DNA of 64,000 nt from Deltaproteobacteria bacterium (lineage in GTDB: Bacteria > Myxococcota > UBA727 > VGSZ01). The notes beneath the pieces were generated by a model. It saw nothing but the letters and a program-made list of their open reading frames with translations. It did not search any database and had not been told where the DNA came from. The position numbers were made by a program, and so were the translations under genes. This document shows positions 53,053 to 61,727 of the stretch, piece by piece. Position 1 is the first letter of the stretch; each line of letters opens with the position of its first letter. The DNA lies in the NCBI GenBank assembly GCA_020850995.1, contig JADZDP010000031.1, positions 30,367 to 94,366 of the forward strand, read 5' to 3'.

Positions 53053-53696
53053 TCCTCGACGTCGGGGGGGAACACCCCGTCGACGACGCGCTGGACGAAG
53101 GCGCGGCGCAGGTAGAAGCCGAGGGGACGCGCCCAGTACTCGTCACCGTCCGCGGTGCGCGCGCGCCGGCGCTGGCGTGCGTCGCGGGCCTTGGGACGGA
53201 GCTGCAAGGCGCGGCCGCGCCGCGCGCTGATGACCGACGCTAGCCCGCGAGCCACCAGGTCCGCCAGGTCCTCCCAATCGCCGCGCACGAGCGCCTCGTC
53301 GGCGGCGCTGGGGCTCCACAGGAAGGCGGTGCCGATGCGGCGCTCCGCCAGCGAGGTCGCGCTGGCGTCGACGGGGACGAACAAGACGCGCGCGAGCTTG
53401 GCGCGCACCCGCGAGCTCACCCAGGTCTCCTGTGCCAGGGCCGCGGGCGCTGCGCTGCACACCCAGGTCGACTCGACCAAGCGCCCGCCCACCACCGGCA
53501 GCGTCTTCACTTCGATGCCGAGCGCCGGCAGGTCGGGCTCTGGCCGTGACGACGGCGCGATGCCGAGCGCGCGCTCCACCAGCGCCCCCGCCGCACCCTT
53601 GCCACGGGCCTCGCTGCCCGTGGCGATGTCGCCGAGCGGGCGCCCCGCCAAGGCGAGCGCCCGAGCCAACAACACGCGCTCGGTGCGGGGCATCAT
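53034..53696 (-). CDS. mutH: MutH-family DNA mismatch repair endonuclease
   Basis: A 220-residue protein close in length to E. coli MutH (229). The catalytic residues are all visible: Glu41, Asp55, Glu62 and Lys64 in D-L-P-A-L-G-I-E-V-K, with the spacings (14, 7, 2) of E. coli Glu56, Asp70, Glu77 and Lys79. Other family segments include V-R-A-K-L-A-R-V-L-F-V-P-V, F-L-W-S-P-S, L-R-P-K-A and G-F-Y-L-R-R-A-F. In E. coli MutH nicks the unmethylated strand at hemimethylated GATC, activated by MutL. The start at 53696 is the first of two consecutive ATG codons. Methyl-directed repair is largely a gammaproteobacterial trait. A Sau3AI-type restriction role is an alternative. Confidence 0.85.
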   Translation of the reverse strand: MMPRTERVLLARALALAGRPLGDIATGSEARGKGAAGALVERALGIAPSSRPEPDLPALGIEVKTLPVVGGRLVESTWVCSAAPAALAQETWVSSRVRAKLARVLFVPVDASATSLAERRIGTAFLWSPSAADEALVRGDWEDLADLVARGLASVISARRGRALQLRPKARDARQRRRARTADGDEYWARPLGFYLRRAFVQRVVDGVFPPDVEDQPSRS

Positions 53697-53817
53697 CGGC
53701 GCCACTCTACACGCGTCGTCCTCGACGGAGCGCGGCGCGGAGCTGCCCGGTTGCGCGCTCACGCACACCCCCGTGACGCCGTTGGCCTCGGCGGCGCCTC
53801 GCCGCTACGCTCACCCC

Positions 53818-54990
53818 ATGCTTGCGCTCGCCCCCCTCCTCGTGCTCCTGGCGTCCGCCGACCCCGCCGCGAACCCCGCGCCGCAGAAGCCCGAGCTCGA
53901 CGCCGCTTGGGTCGCGCGCATGGACGCGCTGGCGGTGTCGATCGCCGCGCTCTTGCCGGAAGTGGCGATGCCCACGCCCACCGACGTCGCGGCGCGCGCC
54001 GCGCGTGACGAGCGCCTGCGCCAGCACACGCGCGCGCTCGCGGCCTTGGCGCACGGGGTCGCCACGAGCCGCCGACTGCCCGACGGAGATCCCACGGTGG
54101 CGCTCTTGTCGAGCGAGCTCGAGGCCTCGGTGGCGGAGCTCAGCAAGCGCGACGGCGAGCGCTTGCGCGACGCGGCGTTCGTGGTGGCCGCCACCTGCAT
54201 CGGCTGTCACACGCGCACCGACCGAGGCGCGCCCCGGCCGCGAGCCAGCCTTGCGCCCGTCGACAGCAAGCTGCCCGCATGGCTGCGCGCCGACGTGCTC
54301 GCCGCCACGCGCCGCTTTCAAGAGGCGCGCATCGCCTACCGCGCCGCCGTGGCCGACGAGCGCTTCGCCGAGCGTGAGCCGCTCTTGTGGGAGCGCGCCG
54401 TCAAGCGCGCCATGGTGCTCGACGTGCGTGTGGCGCGCGACCCGCAGGGCGCGCTGGCGTTGGTGGAGCGCGTGCTCGCCACGCCCGGCGCGCAGCCCTT
54501 GTGGCAGGACGCGGTGGGCTGGCGCGGCAGCCTGCGCCGCTGGGCCGCCGAGAAGCCCAAGCCCGATTCGCTGGCCGAGCTCGAGGCCCAAGCGCAGCGC
54601 CTGCTCGACGAGGCGGCCGGCCTCGAGCGCACGCCCGACGGTAGCGGCGCCGACGTGCTCTACCTGCGCGCCACCGCGGCGCTGCACGAGCTGTTGGCGC
54701 GTGATCCGCCCGCACCCGTGCGCGCGGTCGCGCTGGCCGGCCTCGGCCTCGCCTACGAGAAGCTCAAGGACGTCGACATCTGGGCGCTGTACGCCACCTA
54801 CGACGAGGCCTGCATCGAGGCCGCGCCCCACTCCCTGCTGGCCGGCGAGTGCTTCGAGCGCCTCGAGCGTGCGCTCAAGGAGGACTACCTCGGCAACAGC
54901 GGCGGGGCCCTGCCGGCCGACGTCGCGGCCAAGCTCACCCGCCTGCGCGCCCTGGCGGCGACCGTGCCGACGACGCCGAAGGGTATCTAG
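53818..54990 (+). CDS. Exported mono-haem cytochrome-like protein with TPR-like helices
   Basis: A 390-residue protein with a signal peptide (M-L-A-L-A-P-L-L-V-L-L-A-S-A). One c-type haem motif, Cys127-I-G-Cys130-His131, sits after a helical region resembling cytochrome c' or other four-helix haem proteins. The C-terminal 230 residues (about 160-390) are helical pairs typical of TPR repeats (for example A-L-A-L-V-E-R-V-L, A-L-A-G-L-G-L-A-Y-E-K-L). Probably periplasmic, carrying a covalently attached haem. Function unknown. Followed by the third copy of the small intergenic repeat, then a convergent FHA gene. Confidence 0.8.
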   Translation: MLALAPLLVLLASADPAANPAPQKPELDAAWVARMDALAVSIAALLPEVAMPTPTDVAARAARDERLRQHTRALAALAHGVATSRRLPDGDPTVALLSSELEASVAELSKRDGERLRDAAFVVAATCIGCHTRTDRGAPRPRASLAPVDSKLPAWLRADVLAATRRFQEARIAYRAAVADERFAEREPLLWERAVKRAMVLDVRVARDPQGALALVERVLATPGAQPLWQDAVGWRGSLRRWAAEKPKPDSLAELEAQAQRLLDEAAGLERTPDGSGADVLYLRATAALHELLARDPPAPVRAVALAGLGLAYEKLKDVDIWALYATYDEACIEAAPHSLLAGECFERLERALKEDYLGNSGGALPADVAAKLTRLRALAATVPTTPKGI

Positions 54991-55056
54991 TCCCTGTTCT
55001 CACGTGCGTCGGTGCTGATCCGCGAAGCGCCTGGCCACGAGGTCAACGAGCAGCGG
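54988..55056 (+). repeat. Intergenic repeat, copy 3
   Basis: A 69-nt segment starting with the stop codon of the preceding gene, aligned with 50925-50993 (54 of 69 identical). It fills the whole gap between the cytochrome-like gene and the convergent FHA gene. Confidence 0.6.
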
Positions 55057-55057
55057 C

Positions 55058-55498
55058 TCAGCCGCGCACTTCGATGCGCGTCTCGCCGATGCGCACCAGG
55101 TCGCCGAGCGAGAGCTCCGAGGAGCTGGTGCGCTTGCCGTTCAGGAAGGTGCCGTTGGTCGACGCCATGTCGAGCAGCGAGGCGCCCGCCTCGTCGACGA
55201 AGATCATGGTGTGGCGTTGGCTGACCGCGTCGTCTTGCAGGCCCACGTCCATGTCGCGCTCGAAGCTGGTGAGCAACGCGCGCGCGCCCTGCTTCTGTGG
55301 CGACGCGCGGATCTTCAGGTGGCGCGCGACGGTCTTCTCATCCTCGTCGGTGAGCTTGTGGGCCGAGTGCTGCGTGATCATGCCGGTGGCGCCCACCAGC
55401 GTCTGGCTTCGGCCGATCATCACGCAGTGGCCGACGTTGACCACGATCGAGCGACCGAAGTCTTTGCCCTTGACCACCACCAACACCGCGCGCTTCAT
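55058..55498 (-). CDS. FHA-domain protein with an internal insertion
   Basis: A 146-residue, single-domain protein. FHA motifs: V-M-I-G-R-S at about residue 29, V-S-Q-R-H-T at about 95 and S-T-N-G-T-F-L-N-G at about 115, so the phosphothreonine-binding Arg, Ser, His and Asn are present. About 60 residues separate G-R-S from S-Q-R-H; 20-25 is usual. The extra segment is charged (H-K-L-T-D-E-D-E-K-T-V-A-R-H), suggesting a loop or small insertion in the beta-sandwich. It probably binds a phosphorylated partner of Ser/Thr kinases like those at 30566-34436. No membrane segment. Confidence 0.85.
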   Translation of the reverse strand: MKRAVLVVVKGKDFGRSIVVNVGHCVMIGRSQTLVGATGMITQHSAHKLTDEDEKTVARHLKIRASPQKQGARALLTSFERDMDVGLQDDAVSQRHTMIFVDEAGASLLDMASTNGTFLNGKRTSSSELSLGDLVRIGETRIEVRG

Positions 55499-55557
55499 GG
55501 GGCCGATCTAGCACGCTCGCGGGTACGCTCGAAACCCCAGAAACGACGCGTGCACGG

Positions 55558-55827
55558 CTACTTGCGCTCCGGCACGAAGTCCGGTGGCGCGCTGCTGCCG
55601 GGCCCCCAGAAGAACTGTTCGCACTGCTGCTTGAGGATCTGCCGCGACGACTTGTCGGACAGGTCGATGCGGTACTCGTTCATCAGCATCTTCTGGTGCT
55701 CGAGCCACAGCTCCCAGCCCTCGGCCGAGACCTCGTCGAGGATCCGCTTGCCAAGCGCGCCGGGGAACGGCGCCCGTTCGAGGCCGGGGGCCTCCTTGCC
55801 GAGCTTCACGCACTTCACGGTCCGCAT
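55558..55827 (-). CDS. yggX: Probable Fe(2+)-trafficking protein
   Basis: An 89-residue YggX-family protein starting MRTVKCVKLGKEAPGLERAP. The family pattern is complete: Cys6 near the start, F-P-G-A-L-G-K-R-I, W-x2-W-L-E-H-Q-K-M-L-M-N-E and a C-terminal E-Q-F-F-W. E. coli YggX protects iron-sulfur clusters and limits oxidative damage. Start chosen at 55827, not the upstream ATG at 55842, because the family begins here. It is divergent from the AsmA gene (45 bp between starts), so the promoters are close or shared. Confidence 0.9.
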   Translation of the reverse strand: MRTVKCVKLGKEAPGLERAPFPGALGKRILDEVSAEGWELWLEHQKMLMNEYRIDLSDKSSRQILKQQCEQFFWGPGSSAPPDFVPERK

Positions 55828-55872
55828 GTCACCACCTCGCACCTGCGCTGCTCATACCGTATACCGCGGCGA

Positions 55873-58800
55873 ATGAAGAAGAAGATCCTGATCGCCCTCG
55901 GGGCGGTGGTCGGCGTCCTCGTCCTCGTCGTTGTCGGCGCGCTGCTCCTGATTGATCCGGAGCAGCTCGTCAACGACAAGAAGGACCAGCTCCTGAAGGA
56001 GGTGTCGACGAAGATCGGCCGCGAGGTGAGCGCGGGCAAGGTGAGCGCGTCGCTCGGCGCGCAGCTCAAGGCCCGCGTCGAGCAGGTGCAGGTGGCAGGG
56101 TTGCCCGGCAAGCAGCCGGCGCTCTCCATCGGCGCCGTCGACGTGCGCTTCTCGCTGGCCCGCGCCCTGCTCACCTTCGGCCGCGACCTGCACGTGGAGC
56201 GCTTCGGCGTGCAAGGGCTGCAGCTGCGCGCCGCGCGCGACGCCGACGGGCGTTGGGACTTCCAAGACGTGCTCGACAAGCTGGCGGCCGACGAGGGCGC
56301 GCCCACGGAGAAGTCCGACACCTCGTTCCTGGCAGGCGCGCGCATCGCCGAGGTGTCCATCACCGACGGTGTGCTCGAGCTCGACGACAAGGTGGTGGGG
56401 CGACCGCTGCAGGCCTACGACCTCGACATCCAGACCAGCGACGTGGTGTTGGGCGATCCGCTGACGGTGTCGCTGCACGCCATGCTGCGCGACGGCGCCC
56501 AGCAGAGTCCCATCGACGTCAAGGCGCGGCTCGCGGTGCTGCCGAAGGATCTCTCTTTCGATCCCCTGCCCGACCTCGAGGCCGAGGCCAAGCTCATGGA
56601 CGTCGATCTGGGCGCCTGGGGCGCGCTGGTGCCCGCCGACGTGCCGGCGCCCGTGCGCGGCACCCTGCGCACGGCGCTCACGGCCTCCGTCAAAGACGGC
56701 GCCCAGCGCATCACCGTCGAAGGCACCATCAACGCGCGCGAGCTGGTGCTGCGCGACGCGCTCTCGCCCATGGCCACCGCCGCCGAGCGCGCCGGGGCTC
56801 CACGGGGGCGCCCCTTGTCTGCCGACGTCGAGCTCGCGCTCGAGCTCGACGAGAAGGCACAGCGCACCCTGGTGAAGAAGCTCACGCTCAAGGGCAGCGG
56901 GCTCGACGTCGCCGCCACGCTCGAGGCCAAGGGGAGCGGCTTGGCCGGCCTCGAAAAGGCCGACGTGAAAGCGAGCGCACAGGACGTGGCGGCGCTCTTG
57001 CAGGCGCTGCCTCCTTCGCTGCGCGGCCTGCCCGACGAAGCCAAGATCGACGGGCCGCTGCAGGCGCACCTGAGCACCGCCGGCGACGCCCTCGATCTGA
57101 GCGTCAACCTCGACGCCGCGCGCGTGCGCTACCTCGACGTGCCGGAGGGGAAGACGGCGGCCGAGGCCACGGCGTCGCTGATCGACAAGCCCACCGGCCG
57201 GCCGCTCAACCTCGCGCTGCACGGTACGCGCAAGAAGGGCGCCCTCGACATCGACAAGCTCGAGCTGGTGGTGGACACGGCCAAGATCTCCGGCACGCTC
57301 TCGCTGCCCACCGACAAGGGCGCGCCGCTGCTGGCCGATATCGCCAGCGGGCCAGTGCAGCTCGCGTCGCTCAAGAGCCTGGCGCCGCCCTTCGCGGACG
57401 CCATCGGCAAGGGGCAGCGCGTCGACGGCACCGTGGAGCTCAAGGTGAAGGCCCAGTCCGACGGGGGTAAACAGATCGCCGACGCCGTGCTCGACATGCG
57501 CGCGCTCGATCTCAACCTGGCGGCCACCACGGTGCGCGGCGCCGGCTCTGTCGTCATCAAGGCGCAGCCCCAGGGGAGCGACGTCGACCTGACGGTGCTG
57601 GCCAACCTCGATGGGCTCAGCGTCACCAAGCGCGGCGACGACGGCAGCACCACGCTGTCGAAGCCCGCCGGGCTGCCCTTGCGCCTCGACGCCGTCGCCA
57701 AGCGCACCAAGGAGCGCGCCGACTTCTCCAAGCTGGTGCTCGCCGTCGGCCGCAGCACGCTCACGGGCCGCGGCAGCATCGCCGACCTCGACAAGGACAC
57801 GCCGCGCCTCGACATCGACCTCGGTCAGGTGCAGCTCGGGTTCGACGACCTGCGCCAGACGGTGCCGGGCGCTTCGAAGCTGCCCGCAGGTGGGCGCTTG
57901 TCGGGCACCGTCAAGCTCGCCGGCGGCACCTCCAGCGAGACCTTGGCGGTCGACGCGCGCGGGCTCAGCGTGGCCTTTGGCTCGTCGCGCATCACCGGCG
58001 ACGTCAACGTGAAGAACCTGTCGGAGCCCACGCTCGACGTGAAGCTCTCGCAGGTGGACCTCGCCTTCGACGACGTGCGCGGCCTGTCTGCCAGCGCGGC
58101 CGACCTGCCTGCTGGCGGGCGCTTCAAGGGCTCGCTCGCGCTGTCGGGCGACACCAGGAAGAGCGCCACCGTCAAGGCCGGCATCAAGATCGACAGCCTC
58201 ACCGCCGCCGACAGCGCGCTCAAGGGTCAGATCGACGTCGAGAACCTCGACAAGCCGCGCTTCAACCTCAACCTGACGGCTGACAAGCTCAACGTCGACA
58301 AGCTGCGCGAGGCGTTCTCGTCCGACACCGACGCCACGACCAAGAAGAAGAAGAGCGACAACCCGCACGGCCTCTCGAAAGACACGCGCGCCCTGCTCGC
58401 CGACGTCAACGGCAAGGGCTCGCTCAACGCCGCGCGCGCCATCGTCAAGGGCATCCCGGTCACCAACTTCAAGGGTGCGCTGACCATGACGCGCGGCAAG
58501 CTCAGCTTCGACACGCTCGAGTTCGGCATCTACGGCGGCACCATGATCGCCACCGGCAGCGCCGTCGATCTGCCCGCCGAGCGTACCGGCTACGACCTCA
58601 AGCTCGCTGGCAAGGACATCGATTTCGGCGCCGCCATGGCCGAACAAACCGGGCTTGGGCGCATCTTCTCGGGCGCCATCTCGCCCAAGCTCGAGCTGAA
58701 GGGCCGCGGGCTCGCCGCCGGCGACTTCGCCATCTCGGCGGAGGGCCCAGCCGAGATGAAGTTCAAGTCGCTGTCCATCAGCACCCTCGACCTGCTCGGC

Positions 58801-59340
58801 CCCATCGGCGAGGCGGTCAACAAGACCGGCAAGCTCCCCGGCATGAAGCTCGGCGCGGCCTCGACCGAGAAGGGCCTGAGCCTGCAAGGGTTCACGGCGC
58901 TCACCAAGTTCCTCGGCGGGCGCATGAAGCTCGACAAACCCATCGACGCCGACACGCCGCTCGGCAAGATGAACATCACCGGCTCGGCGGGCATGGACGC
59001 CGGCATGGACTTCACCTCCACGCTGCAGCTCTCTCCCGCCACCGTCGCCAAGCTCACCGGCAACAAGATCAAGGTGAAGGAGGCGGTGCCCGTGCCGCTC
59101 AAGATCGGTGGCACCTGGGACAAGCCCAAGGTGTCGGGCATCGACGTCGGCAAGCTGGTGACGGCGCTGGTCGCCGCGGCCGGCAAGGACGCGCTCACGG
59201 GCGCCGTCGATGACTTCTTCGGCGGAGGCGACGACAAGAACAAGGACAAGAAGGACGACAAGAAGAAGGACAAAAAGAAGGGGAAGAAGTCGAACGAGGA
59301 GAAGGCCATGGACGCCGCCAAGAGCTTGCTCGGCAAGTGA
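55873..59340 (+). CDS. AsmA-family outer-membrane assembly or lipid-transport protein
   Basis: A 1,155-residue protein with an N-terminal transmembrane anchor (I-L-I-A-L-G-A-V-V-G-V-L-V-L-V-V-V-G-A). The long repetitive beta-strand region follows, with recurring L-x-L-x-G-x-x-L-D and D-L-P-A-G-G-R-F-K-G-S-L motifs, and an AsmA-like C-terminal domain starting G-I-Y-G-G-T-M-I-A-T-G. Tandem blocks of about 110 residues (L-P-A-G-G-R twice) suggest repeat expansion. The tail is very Lys/Asp-rich (K-N-K-D-K-K-D-D-K-K-K-D-K-K-K). AsmA/YhdP/TamB-type proteins form inter-membrane grooves for phospholipid transport. Alone on its strand. Confidence 0.9.
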   Translation: MKKKILIALGAVVGVLVLVVVGALLLIDPEQLVNDKKDQLLKEVSTKIGREVSAGKVSASLGAQLKARVEQVQVAGLPGKQPALSIGAVDVRFSLARALLTFGRDLHVERFGVQGLQLRAARDADGRWDFQDVLDKLAADEGAPTEKSDTSFLAGARIAEVSITDGVLELDDKVVGRPLQAYDLDIQTSDVVLGDPLTVSLHAMLRDGAQQSPIDVKARLAVLPKDLSFDPLPDLEAEAKLMDVDLGAWGALVPADVPAPVRGTLRTALTASVKDGAQRITVEGTINARELVLRDALSPMATAAERAGAPRGRPLSADVELALELDEKAQRTLVKKLTLKGSGLDVAATLEAKGSGLAGLEKADVKASAQDVAALLQALPPSLRGLPDEAKIDGPLQAHLSTAGDALDLSVNLDAARVRYLDVPEGKTAAEATASLIDKPTGRPLNLALHGTRKKGALDIDKLELVVDTAKISGTLSLPTDKGAPLLADIASGPVQLASLKSLAPPFADAIGKGQRVDGTVELKVKAQSDGGKQIADAVLDMRALDLNLAATTVRGAGSVVIKAQPQGSDVDLTVLANLDGLSVTKRGDDGSTTLSKPAGLPLRLDAVAKRTKERADFSKLVLAVGRSTLTGRGSIADLDKDTPRLDIDLGQVQLGFDDLRQTVPGASKLPAGGRLSGTVKLAGGTSSETLAVDARGLSVAFGSSRITGDVNVKNLSEPTLDVKLSQVDLAFDDVRGLSASAADLPAGGRFKGSLALSGDTRKSATVKAGIKIDSLTAADSALKGQIDVENLDKPRFNLNLTADKLNVDKLREAFSSDTDATTKKKKSDNPHGLSKDTRALLADVNGKGSLNAARAIVKGIPVTNFKGALTMTRGKLSFDTLEFGIYGGTMIATGSAVDLPAERTGYDLKLAGKDIDFGAAMAEQTGLGRIFSGAISPKLELKGRGLAAGDFAISAEGPAEMKFKSLSISTLDLLGPIGEAVNKTGKLPGMKLGAASTEKGLSLQGFTALTKFLGGRMKLDKPIDADTPLGKMNITGSAGMDAGMDFTSTLQLSPATVAKLTGNKIKVKEAVPVPLKIGGTWDKPKVSGIDVGKLVTALVAAAGKDALTGAVDDFFGGGDDKNKDKKDDKKKDKKKGKKSNEEKAMDAAKSLLGK

Positions 59341-59376
59341 CGCGCCCGTGCAGCAGGTACGCGCGCGCCACGCCGG

Positions 59377-61647
59377 TCAGCTGACCGCGAGGACCTCGCG
59401 CACGTCGGTGTGTCCGACGAAGGCCTTGGCCAGCCCGTCTTCCCGCAGGCTGACACTGGCACCCGCCAGCGCGCGCCGCAGCTCGTCACCCGAGGCGCGG
59501 CGCGCGATGTGCGGCCGCAGCGCGTCGTTGACGGTCAGGGTCTCGTGGATCGCGATGCGCCCGGCGTAGCCCGTCTGGCCGCACGCCTGGCAACCCGGCG
59601 CGCGCCAGGTGCGCACCTCGTTACCGACGGCGGCGCGCGCGCGCGCCAGCACCTCGGGCCCCACCAAACGCGACAGCGACTCGAGCTCATCCTCCGTCGG
59701 CGTCTCGGCGCTCCGACACTCGGTGCACAGCTTGCGCACCAAGCGTTGCGACAGCACGCCCGAGAGCGCGTCGGCGACGGTGAACGGTTCGAGCCCCATG
59801 TCGAGCAGGCGCGCGACCGTGTCGACCGCGCTCTTGGTGTGCAGCGTCGACAGCACCAGATGGCCGGTGAGCGACGCCTCGACGGCGAGCGCCGCGGTCT
59901 CTACGTCGCGCATCTCACCGATCATGATGACGTCGGGATCGGCGCGTAGGAAGCTGCGCAGTGCGGCCGCAAAGCTGAGATCGATCTTCGGCTGCACGTG
60001 CACCTGCCGAATACCGGGCGCCACAATCTCCACCGGATCCTCGGCGGTCCACACCTTGAGCTCGGTGGTGTCGAGGGTGGAGAGCATGCCGTGCACGGTG
60101 GTGGTCTTGCCCACGCCGGAGGGGCCCACGCACAAGATCAGCCCGTGATCGAGCGCGAGCCACGAGCGCACCGCCTCGGAGTTCGCCGGCGACAGCAGCA
60201 GCTCATCGAAGCCAATGGCGCGCGTGCCGAGCAGGATGCGCAGGACGAAGTCTTCGTTGTCGTCGACGGTGGGAATGGTGGTGACGCGTAGGTCGATGGC
60301 GCGGCCATCGGGGGCCGCGATGCGGAGCTTGCCGTCTTGCGGTCGGCGCCGCTCGGCGATGTCGAGGTTGGCCATGACCTTCAGGCGCACGGCCAGGGCG
60401 CTGCGGTGCTTGCCTGCGATCTCTTGCGCGTCGATACAGCGGCCGTCGATGCGAAAGCGCACCTTGACCGGGCGATCATCGCCGCTCGGCTCGATGTGGA
60501 CATCGGAGGCGCCGCGCTGCCACGCGTTGAGGATGAGCTGGTTCACGATGCGCACGACACCGTCGGGGTCGCGTCCCTGGTCGCCGGCGCCATCGGTGAT
60601 CGGCGCGCGCATGGTGGCGTGTGCCACCGATGCCGGCGCGCGGTGCGCCGGCGCCTTGGGGCTCGCCGAGGTCGTCCCCTCGCGCAGTGACTCGGCTATC
60701 ACGCGCCGCAGTTGGCTCTCGGTCACCAGCACCACGCGGATGCGCAGCCGGCTCTGGAAGCGCAGCATGTCGATGGCGTCGGTCACCAGCGGATCGGAGA
60801 TGGCCACGGTGAGCACGTTGGTGTCGATGTCGACGGGCAAGACGCCGTACTTCGACATGATCTCGCGCGGCACCGCCTTGCGCGCAGCGGCGTTGAGCTC
60901 GACCAGATCGAGATCCACGAGCGGGATCTGGAACTTGGTGGAGAGCGCGCGCGCCAAGTCGATCTCCGACAGGATGCCCACCTCGACGAGCACCTCGCCC
61001 AGGCGCTTGCCCGGGCGACGCTTCTGCTCGGCGAGCGCGAGCTCGATCTCCGCCTGCGTGACGTAGGCCGACTCCACCAGCACGTCGCCGAGGCGCATCT
61101 TCTTGCGCCGTTGCGCCAGCACCGCCTCGTCGATGGCCGGGCGATCGGAGCGCCGCAGCTCCGAGAGCGCGACCGCGATTGGGGTGCGCTTGGTCTCCAC
61201 CTGCGGGGGGGACGGGCTGCCGGCATCGAGCAACCCCTCGGCGGCAAGCGACGCGGCGATGGCGCCGTCGCGCTCCGCGGCGTTCACGGCGTGCGCGAAG
61301 ATGTACAGCTCGGCGCCCGGTCGGCTCGCGTCGGCCATGGTGGCGAAGAAGCCCGCTGCCGAGCTCACGTCGGTGGGCTGCGCTCGCACCAGCAGCGAGT
61401 GACCGCCGGCTACTTGCACGCGGAACACCTCGGCGCCGGCGGGGTCCGACGGCGCTGCGCGAGCGTGCTGTGGGAACACCAGCCACGCGATGTTGTCGGT
61501 GGGCTCGGGCCGGCTCATGGCGTCGACCACGAGGGCGAGCGTGTCATCGCCGGGCGCGAAGCCGTCGATGACGCCCTCGACGACGGCGCCCGTGACGAGG
61601 TGCACCTCCACGCGTGAGGGCAAGGTGCGACGGTTGGCGCTGGTCAC
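59377..61647 (-). CDS. GspE/PilB-family secretion or pilus assembly ATPase
   Basis: A 756-residue protein. The N-terminal 190 residues are an unrecognised, strand-rich region (E-V-H-L-V-T-G-A-V-V-E-G-V-I-D-G) not found in standard PilB. An N1-like (MshE/GspE) domain follows (R-L-G-D-V-L-V-E-S-A-Y-V-T, repeated at R-L-G-E-V-L-V-E-V-G-I-L-S) and the ATPase core: Walker A G-P-S-G-V-G-K-T-T-T, Walker B I-M-I-G-E-M-R-D, H-L-V-L-S-T-L-H-T and two C-x2-C motifs (C-T-E-C, C-Q-A-C). It drives type II secretion or type IV pilus motors. The doubled R-L-G-(D/E)-V-L-V-E N-domain is typical of PilB/MshE proteins that bind c-di-GMP; that binding is inferred. No partner pilus gene in the window. Confidence 0.9.
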   Translation of the reverse strand: MTSANRRTLPSRVEVHLVTGAVVEGVIDGFAPGDDTLALVVDAMSRPEPTDNIAWLVFPQHARAAPSDPAGAEVFRVQVAGGHSLLVRAQPTDVSSAAGFFATMADASRPGAELYIFAHAVNAAERDGAIAASLAAEGLLDAGSPSPPQVETKRTPIAVALSELRRSDRPAIDEAVLAQRRKKMRLGDVLVESAYVTQAEIELALAEQKRRPGKRLGEVLVEVGILSEIDLARALSTKFQIPLVDLDLVELNAAARKAVPREIMSKYGVLPVDIDTNVLTVAISDPLVTDAIDMLRFQSRLRIRVVLVTESQLRRVIAESLREGTTSASPKAPAHRAPASVAHATMRAPITDGAGDQGRDPDGVVRIVNQLILNAWQRGASDVHIEPSGDDRPVKVRFRIDGRCIDAQEIAGKHRSALAVRLKVMANLDIAERRRPQDGKLRIAAPDGRAIDLRVTTIPTVDDNEDFVLRILLGTRAIGFDELLLSPANSEAVRSWLALDHGLILCVGPSGVGKTTTVHGMLSTLDTTELKVWTAEDPVEIVAPGIRQVHVQPKIDLSFAAALRSFLRADPDVIMIGEMRDVETAALAVEASLTGHLVLSTLHTKSAVDTVARLLDMGLEPFTVADALSGVLSQRLVRKLCTECRSAETPTEDELESLSRLVGPEVLARARAAVGNEVRTWRAPGCQACGQTGYAGRIAIHETLTVNDALRPHIARRASGDELRRALAGASVSLREDGLAKAFVGHTDVREVLAVS

Positions 61648-61727
61648 GGCGAGCTAGTGTAGCAGGCCGCCATGACGCCTGCCGCGTCGCGCCGCTGGCC
61701 GGCGCCGACGAGGTGCGCCGGGCCCCG

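Noticed and set aside
53034..53696. Counting GATC sites around mutH as evidence of Dam-directed repair
   Set aside because: GATC occurs by chance at this composition; a proper count against a shuffled control could not be done here.
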